A DNA stretch of 64,000 nucleotides, taken from contig JAMZAV010000004.1 in assembly GCA_024449915.1 (NCBI GenBank), positions 992,001 through 1,056,000 of the forward strand, read 5' to 3'. This document shows, in pieces, positions 34,049 through 46,039 of this stretch. The position numbers were made by a program, and so were the translations under genes. Under the pieces are notes generated by a model. The model did not search any database. It was not told the origin of the DNA and was given only the letters and a program-made list of their open reading frames with translations. The stretch comes from Sweltsa coloradensis (lineage: Eukaryota > Arthropoda > Insecta > Plecoptera > Chloroperlidae). Numbering within the stretch: position 1 is the first letter of the stretch; each line of letters opens with the position of its first letter.

Positions 34049-35336
34049 TCAGAAATGGGTGTGAGGCTCCACCCATCTGGCTGTGAATGTGACTATCCAC
34101 CCTATCTCTTGGGGTCCAGGAAAGATATTTTTTTAATTGAAGAATTATGCTCTTTGAAACTCAAATTATGCTTTATTTTGCGTTTTCGATATTTTTTTAA
34201 AACATCACTAAAATGCGCCTTTTTTGTGCGATTAAAATTGGTAAATCTAACAATCAATTCAGGCATGATTGGTAAAATCAGGTAAAGACACTACAAAACA
34301 CTGACAAAATGGTTGTATTAGTGGAAAACTGTCATTCAATGAATTTTTAGTGTGATTTTTCCGCAATTAATACTAATAAAACGGTTAATTTGGCTGATTG
34401 GGAGGCAAAAACAAGAAAAAGCTTTTATTTCATCTTTTCATGCAAAAATGGAAAATTTCTCATTTTGGTGCAGTTTCAAATTGCATTTTTTTATATCATA
34501 AGCCATGAAATCTTATGAAAAACATGTTTCAGGTATTTTTAAGAAATTTCATTTTTTTGCTGATTGCAAAATCCCTGGATCTCTACCTATAGGTCTACAT
34601 ATAATTCAGAGTGAATGAATGATGCATGAAGAAGCCTCGCCTACACATGCAGTCTTACGTAGCCACTCACATAACTCAGATCTTTAGAATATTACCTAAC
34701 ACAACATTCATAGTCTACGGGCCGTGGAGGATGTTGTGTCTTTAACATTCAAGTTCAAAACATGATGACATTTTAGTTACCTTCAATAATCTTTTTGTGT
34801 TTTGTTCTGTCGAGTCTCTTCAGGGAGATGAAGGTCAAAAGAAATTAGAAATCATTATCAGCAACGTCGATTGTTCTCATAGCATTTTCATAGCCCATGG
34901 CCGACATTCAGGGGGTTGCCAACTGTAAACAAAAAATTAATTGGGACTTTTTATTTGGTAACTATATGCATACTTTAGGCCTACGTAATTACTCATACCA
35001 TAAGGAATTACGTTAGGTCGGCTAGGTAAGGCAGGACTATTGTTTGTTTTACTTCCAATTAAGTAGGCCTATGTTCTTATTATTGAAATGTTCCCTATTA
35101 ATTTCATATTTCATCATTATATTATGTTTGTATAGGCCTAGGCCTACCATCATTTATATTAATTGGGCAATTCCACACTAAAGTGACCATAACATAAAGA
35201 AATTAAATATTTACAATAATGTTTGTCATTTATAGAAATGATATAGTAGGCCTACGTTCATAATTCCCTGAAAATTTCAATACAAACAAAAATTTATTTT
35301 TCATCAACGAGTGTATTTATTTTAGTATTAACAAGG
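34049..35336. other. AT-rich stretch, nothing recognised
   Basis: No gene, tRNA-like sequence or paired termini were found. Confidence 0.4.
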
Positions 35337-35600
35337 ATCCCAAGACGAGACTTCGAAGCAGGAGAGGAAGGTAAAAGTAAAGTAGGAAGACCGAGAGAAA
35401 GATGGGTAAGATTGATCGAAGGAGACGTTGAAGAGAGAGGTGAATCGTGGAACCAGGTGACGGAATTGAAGATGTGGGAGGACAGGAAAGAGTGGAGAAA
35501 ATTGGTGGAAAAGCAGATGCAGGATGAAGATAACGATGAAGATGATGAAGAAGAAACGCTGAGCCTGGCAATCTCGGCAAAATATAGTTTCGTGCCCTAG
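35337..35600 (+). pseudogene. Non-LTR retrotransposon ORF C-terminal fragment
   Basis: The frame reads GRPRERWVRLIEGDVEERGE followed by SWNQ...WEDRKEWRKLVE, an acidic run and LSLA before the stop. GRPxxRWxDxIxxDLxxRG...AxDRxxWR is the common C-terminal tail of reverse transcriptase ORFs in several non-LTR clades. The start of the ORF is missing upstream. A second tail of the same family (ERGKSWERIN, WEDRKKWRELVE, EEVLSLAS) lies on the - strand at 40764. Confidence 0.65.
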
Positions 35601-35699
35601 ATATCGGTGTGAAGAACACCACTCAACCTGACATTGTTGGAAATGAGTTTTGATGATTATTATTATTAACAGTCCTGAGTAGTCTCGCGTTTCAACGAT

Positions 35700-38600
35700 T
35701 TCGAGTTTTGGGAAAGGGGGCGGGTAAAAAAAGGGCCCCCAAGTGGGTGGACAAAATTTTTTTAAAAAAATTTTTGTTTTTGGTTCCCTTTGTCAGGGTT
35801 AGGACAGCTTTTTTCCCGGTCGGGGAAAATTTTCGGCAGGAGAGCTATTCAGTTCAAGTGGCCCGTCTCACGGTTCACTTCGAGCAGCTCCCTCCTGCTT
35901 CTTAATGCGTCAGTCTGAACACACACATGACTTGGTCTTTTTCAAGACCCCAAAGGGCCCAAATCAAGCAAAAGGGTTTACGAAGGTTTCAATAAAAATT
36001 GGGTTTTATGCTGTCACCCACCACCCAAAATCGAGAAAAGGTATAAATTTCAACCAGCATATGCCATGTTTTAAAACAAGCTTTATTTAAGTTTCAAATT
36101 AACGTTATTCAACCCTTTGTCAAAAGAGGTTTTTTGGGTTTTTCAATTTTTTTTTTAACCAAATTTTAAATTTTTTCGCAAAAAAAATTTGGCGATGTTT
36201 TTACTTTTTTTAGTCTTCCATGCAGTTTAAAGACTGTTTTACAAAGAAAAAACTAAATTTAAAATTATTTATGCCAATAACACGTGGATAACGGTGTAAA
36301 CAAGAGTAAAGGGAACATCCGGGATTCGCGTGAATCGCAGGAAAACATATTGAAATCAAACCCTGGGTTCGCATGGGTTATAAAATGAAGGGTCTAGTCA
36401 TTTATGTAGCATACCGCTACTCCTCTAGACAAGTTTAAAAATTAGTTTTATTCTGTAATTCGTCAATATTCAATACCACTTTTGAATGAAACTGATGCTA
36501 AAAAACGCCTTTTTAAAAACTCAAATAACCGGAAAAAGGAGGCTAACAGTGTGTGTAGTATAAGTTTTATTCAACTCTCAATAATTAAAAGATAAGATTG
36601 AAATAATGTTAGTTTTAAATTTCTTTGCCAGGATTGGAAAATTTTACACAAAACATTAATTTATACAGTCTGTGAACCTTTTGCAAATGCCCCAAAAAAA
36701 AAAACCCTTTTAAAAAATAATTTTTTTGAATTTGAAAGGAGGGAGAGGCGCATGACGAATATAATAGAGGTATTTTACAACCATTCCCCGGGTTTACTTT
36801 TAAAACCCAAATATGAAAGGGGATGACAGGTGGGGGGGTCCTTGCATAAGTGATAGTTAATCGTGGTCTTTTTTTCATTTACTGTTTATTTTTATGTTTA
36901 TTAATTTAACAAGTCAAAAAAAGGGTTTAAAAAATTTTTTTTAAATCGAAATTTAGTCAATTCTAAGCGGAATTGAAAAACAAAAAAACATAACCTTTTG
37001 ATATGATTTTTTTATTCAGGGGTGGATCCCCAAATTTCATGGGATTCATTTTCAAATTTCCCCAATATCAAACGAAAATCTACGTATTGGGGAGAGGGGG
37101 GGGGGGGAAAATGGGCGAGACTTTGTTGGTCTAAAAACGAGTAAAAAAAATCGAAAAAGGCACAAAAGGTGATGTAAAAATTGGCTGTGCAATGAAAAGA
37201 GGAATTCTGGGGGGGTGAGGGGAGAGGAAGTCCCCCCATCGTTTCCCCCTTTACCCCGCACTGTTTATGTTGAATCTTTTTATTCTACAAAAATTTTGAA
37301 AATATTTTCCCAATTTTTAAAATTTTTTTTTCGTTCGCCCTTAACGGGAAACTCACGATTATATTTTATGGTTGTGTTTTGTTATTCGCAAAAACAAGAA
37401 AGTGACATTTTCCAATTGAGTAAAATCCGATTCACCAGTTTACAAGTTTTTTCCCAAAAAAATAACTAAAGGATAAAAAAATTTTATTAACCCATCCATA
37501 GAAATGTACTACAAAAAATGAAAAATTTTGAATACTAAAAATGAATGAAAATCTTAAAACAAACAAAAAATTGCTCAATGTCAAAATCATTTCTCCGGTG
37601 TTTATGATTTATTGGGGGAAATGTTTATGTAACACAAGAAAATACCCCAAAAAAAATTGTAACGGTAATATTATTGTATGAAAGAGGCTCAATAACCCGT
37701 CCGCCAGCGATATAAAATACTAGGAAGCTTCGCAAACGCTTTTTCAGGCACGTTTTTTAAGAGCGAAAATTTTTTTAAAAAACGAAAAAGCGTAAAATAG
37801 TGTTTTTTCATGAAAAATAATTTTTCATTAGCTAAAATTTCACGCGAATTTTTTAATTAAAAAAATTTAAAGGGTTTCTTAAAAAAAATCCTTACAATCA
37901 AAAAAGGGGCATGTAGGTGTTAAAGTAAAAAAATTGTTTAAAAAAATAAAAGTATAAGGATTATCACAAGTAAAAATTTTTTCGTTTGGCTCAAATTTCA
38001 CAAAAAAATATAAAAATTCAAAAAAATTTAAAGGGTTCTGTGAAAAAATCTTACAACGGGTCTGCATGTCGGTGTTATAAGCTGAAGAAATTTTAAAAAC
38101 AAAAAATAATCGTTAATTGCAATTTCATGGGAAAAAATTTTTTTCGTTTACGCTCAAATTTCACACGAATATACCAATTCATAAAATTAAGGTTTTTGTG
38201 AAAAAATCATTACAATCGAATAAAGACGTGGGGGTTAAAGCAAAAAAATTTTAAAAAAAAATCAAAAAAAATCTTTTTAAAAAATTGCTTTTTCATGAGA
38301 AAAAAAAATTCCGATTGCGCCAAAAAGTGGCATTCTAAGTTCGAGATTTCAAAGGGGTCTCCATAAAATTTTACACAACGGGGTATCGGTTTTGCCGGAA
38401 AACGTGTTAACAAAATACAAAAATACAAAAGAAAAAAAAGAGATAAAAAAAAAAACATTCCCCATTTTTTTCTCCCGTGTAGTGAAAAGGGAAATTTTGC
38501 TTTCGCTCGCTACGCTCATCCAATTAATTGTGCAAAACTTTACTTTTCCAGGTGCCAAGGTCTTTTTAGATTTAGGGAAATTTGCGGTTTCCCCAATCAT

Positions 38601-39700
38601 TTTCTTGGGAAAAAACACTCGCACCCCTGATTGATCTATCGACAGTCAATACATTCATTTTTGATCTCCAAGAATACTCACTTTTCAGCCCCCTTTTCCA
38701 CACTTTCCAGAAAAAATGTTACTTTTTCATGAAACATATTATAGCAATTTTTGTTGGAAGTGGCTTCAAACCGGGGAAACGATCTTAGCATCTGGGGTTT
38801 CACCCTTGACCCAGTCGGGATAAAATTTTTGCAATATTTACATCACGAACACCAAACCGAAACACAACAAAATTAATAACAAAATTCTTTGGTTTGACAC
38901 CAAATGTAAAATTTACAATTTAAATATGTTGATTTATATTGTAAAAATGATAATAACTTGCATCACCGAAGCGGTGAGGGCTGAGGATACCTCTGCCCCA
39001 AAGGTTCAGAGGCATTCCTCTATCGGGGGAAAAAATTTGTAATAATATTATGCAGTTTTTAATTGTTATGACAAAATTTAAAAAGTATAAATAAATTTTT
39101 TTAAAACAAGTTAAAAAATTTTTTTTTGTTAATTTTTATGTGGCACTGCAATTGATAAAAACAAAATACCTCATTTGGGTAAGGAATGTACCTGGGCAGT
39201 AAAAAACTTGTGAAGCCTCTCCTCTTTTAAAAACGTTTTGCGAGCTGGCAGATTTTTATTGGGTGAGTAAAATAACTTTGGGATTGGGGTGCAAAAAAAT
39301 TTCCCGAGGGTTTCGAAAAGGTCTGGGGTGGGTCTCTTCGATTCGGCGGGTGGAGGATGCAGGACAAGTCTTGGGCCCCCCCCCCCCACAAGGCTGCGAG
39401 AGGGAAACCGTTGACACTCGCACAGAGCAGCACAAAACGGGTGATTTTATGCGGAAAGGTTTTAAGTTACCCCTAATCTAATAAAGATATGACTTCAGAT
39501 TTTAAGACTTGCTATTAATTCATATCTTCCCCCGGTGTTAATCTTTTTTGGAAAATTTGGGGTTTGAAATTTTTAACGACTTTGCGAATTTATTTAACAA
39601 GTTTTTTGGGTTAAAATTTCCAAAATGAGATGCCCCCCTCCCCAAATGTTTTTATTTTCTGTGTAAAGCAAAAAACCGTTTGAAATCATACATTACTTCC
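35700..39700. other. Region with homopolymer-smeared, probably low-quality sequence
   Basis: Runs such as GGGCCCCC, TTTTTTTAAAAAAATTTTTG and AAAAAAAAAACCC are abnormally dense compared with either flank. The repeat copy at 37724 differs from its relative at 1359 mostly by bases changed to equal a neighbour: GTTGTTGGATGAGCG became GTTTTTTAAGAGCG, and ATCGGATAAAGC became ATCAAAAAAGGGGC. Biology rarely mutates this way; base-calling or consensus error does. Open frames here should not be trusted, and I call no gene. Confidence 0.6.
37724..38522 (-). mobile_element. Helitron-like non-autonomous element, copy 2
   Basis: It starts with CTAGGAAGCTTCGCAAACGC, identical to copy 1 at 1359, and ends in GCTCGCTACGCTCATCCAAT, with the internal blocks (TTCATGAGAAA, ATTTCACACGAATATA, TTACAATCGAATAAAG) repeated two or three times. 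It is longer than copy 1 because an internal block of about 150-170 bp is tandemly iterated. Base errors make finer comparison unsafe. Confidence 0.5.
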
Positions 39701-40763
39701 TAGATACTCACAAAACCCTTGGGGCACGCAAACATGAGCTCACCAGGCCTTTAAACATAATCTTCCCCTAAAAGTAAATTTTAAAAAAAAAAGATTTAAA
39801 AAGTAATAATTTTTAGGAATCATGAGAAATAAAGCCCAGGTATGTTGTCAAACACTATGGCGTGCTTTAAAAGTGTATATATAACTCCTTTTTTTTACGA
39901 ATCATGTCGATTGAGTTTCACACTTGTAATGCTGTTAAAAAAATGCACCATTTTCTCTTTAAAAGGTGAAATAGAGAAGATTATATTTTCATTATTTTTA
40001 TTTTGTAATGTTAAAGATGGAGCATTAAAATAATACCCTAATTTATATGAATATATAATTAGTTAATTTAATTTTAGGCGTAACAGAATTACCAAATCGT
40101 AACAGAATTATTTTAAACCACTGTTAAAGTGACTAAAATTATGTTTAAAAATGTCATGCCTATTTACTGACTAATGACATGTTATGTTTTAATTTTTGTG
40201 ACACTCTTTATCACATAATTAAACTATTTAAATCACAAGCTTAATTCTGTTACAGCCATATGTAATTCTGTTACATCCATGTCGTAATTCTGCTACTACC
40301 ACTGTTAAAACGACTAAAATTATGTTTAAATGTGCCGTAGGTACCTATTGACTGACTGATAAAATTGTGTTTTCATTTTTGTTTTCATTTTTATTTCATT
40401 TATATTCATTTATATTATCATTGTTTTCTATTATTGTATAATGTATTTTTAATTAATTTAATTGCAATGTATTAGTATAAGTATTGAGTAGGTTGCTAGA
40501 CACTAAATTGTGAATGGGGCTATGCCCTCTTTTAGCAACCTATAACACATCAATGTGTTAAATAACAATTAAAACAATTAAATAAAACAATAAATAAATC
40601 CCTATCCCATTATAGAGCTATTTAAATCACAAGCGTAATTCTGTTACATCCATATGTAATTCTGTTACACAATACATTAATTAATAATAATAATCAAACA
40701 CCCGGTTCCAACATAAGTCAGGTCGGGGGGTGACGTATCACCAGTTTATCGGGCTGTGGACTT
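39701..40763. other. AT-rich stretch with a short dispersed motif
   Basis: GTAATTCTGTTAC or near-copies recur at about 40079, 40100, 40245, 40262, 40635, 40656, 41105 and 41288. No gene is recognised. Confidence 0.4.
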
Positions 40764-40919
40764 TCAGTGTTTGCTAGCCAGGCTCAACACCTCCTCATCT
40801 ACTTCGATGTCTTCTATGACAGGCATTTCTACCAGTTCTCTCCATTTCTTTCTATCCTCCCAGAGTCTTTCTTCATTAATTCTTTCCCATGATTTTCCTC
40901 TTTCTTCAATGTTCCATTT
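40764..40919 (-). pseudogene. Non-LTR retrotransposon ORF C-terminal fragment
   Basis: On the - strand the frame reads KWNIEERGKSWERINEERLW, EDRKKWRELVEMPVIED, an acidic stretch and LSLASKH before a TGA at 40764-40766. It matches the family of the fragment at 35337 residue by residue in the WEDRKxWRxLVE and (E)EEVLSLA segments. Only the tail is present, so it is 5'-truncated. Confidence 0.6.
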
Positions 40920-41976
40920 TATTTGGTATTAATATAATTAATATTAAATAAAATACAAAACTATTCTTACAGATGTCAACAGCATAATTTGTATCTGACC
41001 TTTGTTGTATGTGTACAATCAATAGACCTACAATTATTCCAATTTAACTCAATTCACAGGAATTTCTGATTGATTGAACCAACTTTTTACCATGGCCTTT
41101 TCTATGTAATTCTGTTACAACGGACATAATTAGCTTTATATCAATTAAATATTAGCATTTTTAAATAAACTTTTATTGCATTCTTAAAAGACAACTTCTA
41201 GTTGTTATTTGCAATTATAAGATGTGCAAAAACTTACTTACAATAATCAGTATACATAATTACAATGTGTTAAATCTGTCTGATTGGTAATTCTGTTACC
41301 GTAGAATTGCCCAGTTACCTACATACGTAGGCCTACCATGTAAAAATCAAAAGGTGTATTAAATAAATAAAAAAAATAGGCCTACCTACTGTTTCCCAGT
41401 AAAAAACTACTGTTGAAAGCAGGATGAAAAATCAGGCCCTAGGCATCAGCATAATAACCAATATAGGCCTAGGCCTAGAGAACCTAAATAATATTAACTA
41501 GCCTACCTACGTTAAAAGAGAACCCCGATTGTATGTTCGAGTTAAAATTTCTGTGGCCTCACCGCCATAAAAATGTAGGCCTACCTTCTCACTTCTCACC
41601 GTCCAGAAGTATGTTATCGGATGTAGGCCTAGTCAAAATCGATGTTAAGCATTCTAATAATTTGCCCGAGGCATAAGCCTACACGTAATCAGAAAAAACA
41701 TCAAGACTGTATATACGTATTTGTTTGTAGGCGATGGCATCAATATTTACTATTACGTAACACATGCGTAACAAATTTAGAGTTAGGTAGGCCTACAGTC
41801 ATATTTTTATGTTCAAACTTCAAATATAAACTAATAAAAGTATAAAACGTAAAAAAAAAGAAAAATCAGGCTAGTCAATCTCTAATCAGGGCTGTCAAAA
41901 AGTTTTAGACAGCAGCCCTGGGCAAATTTCGAGCACTGCCACAGCCTGCACAAGAAAACAATTATGAAAATCACTA
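40920..41976. other. AT-rich stretch, nothing recognised
   Basis: Apart from copies of GTAATTCTGTTAC and frequent TAGGCCTA motifs, nothing is seen. Confidence 0.4.
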
Positions 41977-42319
41977 GGGGAGATCCTTGTACCTTGGGAT
42001 ACTTTTTTTTAAATCACAAATCATTCATTTTTTTAACTTATTTCCTTCTGGTTTGGACCAAAAGTAGCCAAATTCATCTGACAACTTAAGATAAAAAGGT
42101 GTGATATAGGAATAACAAGTCAAATGTGATATTTGGCCTGTTCATAGAATGCTGCAAATGTCCCAAGGTACAATATGGTAATGTACCTTGGGACACGTGG
42201 GATTGTACCTTGGGACAATGATTTATTAATGCTATTTGGATGCAGACTAATAATAATTTTATCACAAAATATATTTTCTAACAGGTACTATAGAATTATT
42301 CATACAGTTGAAATTTAGA

Positions 42320-42710
42320 TCATAGGAAATTTACACGGGGAAAAATCATTATGGGCGGAATAGAATTTCCGAGGGCGTTAACGCAGCCAATTTTGTTCCC
42401 CTTTCTCCAGGTCATGCAACCAACTTGTTTCACCCCTTTAGGTGCTACAACTTTTGCTGGAACATGGACAGAGGTAATACCAGATTTGTCCAGGTTATAG
42501 ATCTTGTCCGGCATAAAGTGGTATTTTTTTATGCCGTTACTTCTTCATATTTCACAAAAAATATTTCTACTGCAGCCTTATTAAAAGCTGTAGATCTGGC
42601 TAGGCTTGTAGCTTCAGGCTTTCTCAGGGACAGTTTTCTCTCATGCCCCTTCATAAAAGATTGGTAAAATTGCTTGCCTGCAGCCTTTTTTATTATCCCA
42701 GGATGACGGA
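42320..42710 (-). pseudogene. pogo/Tigger-like transposase fragment (HTH-to-DDE region)
   Basis: The open part reads IYNLDKSGITSVHVPAKVVA then PKGVKQVG...NALGNSIPPIMIFPRVNF, the typical first-catalytic-Asp segment and following strand of pogo/Tigger (DDE_1) transposases. Here the usual D-E-T is D-K-S, keeping the Asp. Upstream on the same strand, broken by stops (near 42520 and 42715) and frame changes, lies FMKGHERKLSLRKPEATSLA, which matches the CENP-B-like N-terminal DNA-binding tail of the family. The remaining catalytic residues and the C-terminus are absent. The copy is inactive. Confidence 0.8.
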
Positions 42711-43258
42711 TAGCCTAATGCAAGCGTTTAGCCACAGCAAAATCGTAAGCCAACGATTTCACCTGCCTGGCCTAGATAAGAAAATACTTTCATAAAATAT
42801 AGGCCTAGGACCTAATATTACTAATTTCATTAGTAAAACTGATCCTGATCCTATGATCACATATTTGTTTGAAACATAACCTAGAAAATACACATGGCAC
42901 TAGTCCCAAGGTACATGCCACCTGTATGTCCCAAGGTACAAGCAGTGTAACATTTAAATTAAATAATTTTCATTAAAGATATGCAACCAGCAGGCCTATT
43001 CTATATTATAATTAGGCTAAGTAAATGGCCTATAAGATAGAATAAGCTATAATAACAAAATGTAATTAGGCCTAACTGAACTGTAGAATGATTAACTTAT
43101 TTCTTGAAAATGTAAGTCAAGATGCTCCAAAAACTAAAAATGCTATAAAATCACAGACAGGTAGCCTAGTTGTATAAAAACTTATGTCAGAGCTATTTGG
43201 TGGTAGACTAAGAGCCATTACTACCAACATGAAAATTTCCCCCAACACCACTGCTTAA

Positions 43259-43969
43259 CCCATTGGCGCTGACTTACGGAACCGTTCCGTATTCCACGAG
43301 TATGGCCCAAAAATTTACATACGGAACAGTTCCATGTCCGTTCCGTTCGTCTTTCAATTCGCGCCAAACTGGCGTAGTTCAGTCAATCTCACACAGATAG
43401 CAGCACTATATGGAGGCTGACTCTTTTACTGATGTGGTTGAGTTTTTTCCCCGATAAATTCTCGAACACGGCCATTTCACAGACGACTACAAATAATATG
43501 AAGGCCTACAAATTGTCAAGGCGGTGCGCCGTAACAGAAATAGGCTTCTCAGCTGTTGTTTACTTCGTAAAACTGACGTAAAGCTCCTGAATGTTACGAG
43601 ATGGCGAATCTGAAGGCGATTGTGCTGAATTTCCAATGAGCGTGATATATTGTGAGATTCAGGAAGTGTTGTTGATTAGCTTGCAAATGATGCAAGCGAT
43701 AATAATGATGTGGATGAAGACTAGAGTACTTCTAACCAAGATAAAATAAGACGATGCCACAAGTAGGGTTAGGCCTAGTGGGCTGGCGGGAATATACACT
43801 AGAAAAGCAAAGCATATGAACTAAAAACAATAGGCCTAGGCCTTCAACTTTGTGCATTCATGCGATTTCGGCCCGTAGGCAGGGTGCGGCGGGGTGCCAT
43901 CCCCCGTAATACGGATTTAACTGGATCCGTACGGGCAAAATAAGCAAAATCAACTGGTGGCTCAATGGG
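43259..43969. mobile_element. piggyBac-like MITE inserted in the pogo-like element
   Basis: TTAA (43255-43258 and 43970-43973) flanks a 711-bp unit with ends CCCATTGGCGC and, reverse-complemented, CCCATTGAGCC. TTAA duplication and CCC...GGG termini are diagnostic of the piggyBac superfamily. The interior contains repeated TACGGAAC/GTTCCGTA words and no transposase. It lies wholly inside the pogo-like unit, so it is younger than that insertion. Confidence 0.8.
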
Positions 43970-44014
43970 TTAATAAACCACTGTCCAACTCCCAAGGTAC
44001 AAGGATCTCCCCTA

Positions 44015-44521
44015 TTATTTTTTAAATTATCTCAAAGTTGGTGTTCTTTTCATTTGCTTTTGTTGTCAATATGCCATTCACTAAAGAGTACAAAATAGTC
44101 GTTAAGAGTTATCAACTCATTAATAATGTAGGTATACCAGACCACCTACTTTATTCTAATCTACGCTAGGAATTTTAGATAGGTGTACGCTTACGTAGGC
44201 CTAAGCCGTGCATGTTTGGGCATTTGCCCCAGAGCATGGCTCTGCTAATCGTAAAAGATTAGGAATGAGACGAAGTCCATCTCGCTAACATCAGCTAGTA
44301 AGTATAACTGTAACAAAAAGCTATTGTCGGGCTATCCCCATCATAGAGCGGGCCCAAGCCTAGGCCAAAAAGTTACTTTAATATTATGATAGGGCCTAAG
44401 CTGTCCAAATCCTAGGTTTGGGTTAGACCTAGCCCGTCCTTGATCCAGGGGGATAACATAATTCATAACGGTTACAAACTGGGCCCTTCCGCCCGGTGGC
44501 AACCACTCACTCCTCCCAGAC
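44015..44521. other. No gene recognised
   Basis: AT-rich, then increasingly C-rich sequence leading into the retrotransposon tail. No motifs are seen. Confidence 0.35.
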
Positions 44522-44655
44522 CTAATTACTGCCCTCCCCTAAACACGATCTAAATTCCCTCAAAGACCCACTAGCTACAACATCCCCAGACAGGCCATTC
44601 CATTCCCTAACAGTCCTTTCTGACTCAGATCCATTCTTACTACTATCCGCTGGAA
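44522..44655 (-). pseudogene. CR1/L2-like non-LTR retrotransposon ORF end
   Basis: On the - strand the frame reads NGSESERTVREWNGLSGDVV then ASGSLREFRSCLGEGSN and a TAG stop. RTVREWNxLxxxVVxxxSLxxF is the characteristic tail of CR1/L2-type reverse transcriptase ORFs. It shares this with the relic at 9188. Upstream RT motifs are not recognisable. The + strand Pro/Leu-rich frames at 44665-45082 arise from C-rich low-complexity sequence and are not called as genes. Confidence 0.5.
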
Positions 44656-45473
44656 CTTCCATGAATGAGCCCCCCTACCCCTGTGAAGCCCCCCCTGCAA
44701 CCTTTGCAGATGTCCCCCCACCCCCTATTTCCCCTAACCGTCCTGTACTTATTGCACAACCTAACCTCCCTTCTTCTTCCCTCTAATGACTCCCACCCCA
44801 ACTCCCCCAACATTGCAGTGGCACCGTCATGTCATAATATACCCTCTCTACATTCCCCTTATCATCCTCCTCCCACCGTCACCGCCTAATCTTCCCCGTA
44901 ACCCTTCTTGCCATCCTACTAGGCCTACGTTGAACCTTCTCTACCTCCAAAACCTGGCACAGACTAGGCCTAGGACGGATCCCATGCCGCCGCCCCATAG
45001 GGCCTACTCCAGGGCAGGTCTGACAACCAGGCACCACCTTAAACGCCCGATCTTTAACTGCCCGGCTGGGGGGTATGCCTAGGCAAGGCGTACCTACCCC
45101 TTAGGCCCTATAAGACTGTGTTTGTACAAACTGCAGTTGGCCCATACCAACTGCAAAAGTAGGCCTACCCTTTTGTGTGCATGGTGTGTGATGGATGAGA
45201 AATGCAATCCAAACGACTAGGGCCTAGGCCGGTAGGTACTTCTTCGACTAGGGGGTCAAACTTTTATACACTGTAAAGGAAAGGATTTCGGGTGCGCCCT
45301 TATAAAAAATATCCTATAGAACTAGCGCGGCAGATAACTAGGTGGAAAGGTCGACTAACCTAACGTTTAAGTAGTTTTGTAACGGAAAGGATTTCGGGTG
45401 CGTATGTTTTCATTGAAAAAACAAGTGTAGGGCACTTGTAGGGCACTTCTATATAGCCTACCTGGGGGGTCCA

Positions 45474-45679
45474 ACTTTTCAACAACGATTTTTTGCTGTT
45501 AAATTAACAACAAAAAACTTCAAAACCTTTAACGTCGCTATTTTAAACGAAAGTCCTTTGGCGATTTCAGTACTTCATATTTAAAATAGCAACGTTAAAG
45601 GTTTAGTAGGTAGGCCTAGGCCTAGAGTATTTTTTTGAAAACGTTGCAAAAAATCGTTGTTGAAAAGTTGGACCCCCCC
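45474..45679. mobile_element. MITE with nested inverted repeats, upstream of ICMT
   Basis: Ends beginning GGGGGGTCCAACTTTTCAAC are inverted over about 35 bp (45474 and 45679). Inside lies a second inverted pair, CCTTTAACGTCGCTATTTTA and its complement (45526-45546 and 45580-45601). The inner word AAAATAGCGACGTTAAAGGT also occurs in the ICMT intron-1 element at 46353, so the two are related. Just upstream, GGAAAGGATTTCGGGTGCG is directly repeated at about 45278 and 45379. Confidence 0.65.
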
Positions 45680-46039
45680 GGTATAGGCCTACCATTATTA
45701 CACCTAAACTAAACAAAACTTTAAGTAGGCCATAGATTATAAAATTAGACTTTTCAGTGAAGACCTAATATGTTTTAAAATAATTAAAAATAAATTACAT
45801 AGGGCCTACCTTTGAATGCACTTCAATTTTCAGGTTAGGTTGCACCGGAAGTCCGAATCTGGCTTATTGCACAACGCAGCGCAGTTCCGCAGACATCTGG
45901 GAACCGAAATGCTCACAGCCATCTGAATTAGGTTTAGCATTTACAAGGCAGTGTTCGTACACAAAAACATAACCTAAAAATCTCAAAATATTTCAATATC
46001 TTCGAAAAATAGGCCTAGGATACAGTTATTATTTAAGTC

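Larger units (their letters stand above)
41977..44012. mobile_element. pogo/Tigger-like DNA transposon, interrupted
   Basis: Perfect 23-bp terminal inverted repeats begin GGGGAGATCCTTGTACCTTG. TA duplications flank both ends (41975-41976 and 44013-44014). GTCCCAAGGTAC or its complement recurs at about 42165, 42182, 42203, 42903 and 42928, mostly subterminal. A transposase relic lies on the - strand at 42320-42710. A piggyBac-like element (43259-43969) is inserted near the right end. Removing it and one TTAA leaves about 1.32 kb, in the range of a compact or deleted pogo-type element. Confidence 0.85.

Noticed and set aside
44665..45082. Pro/Leu-rich + strand open frames
   Set aside because: They come from C-rich low-complexity sequence, overlap in two frames, and have no conserved pattern or splice support.
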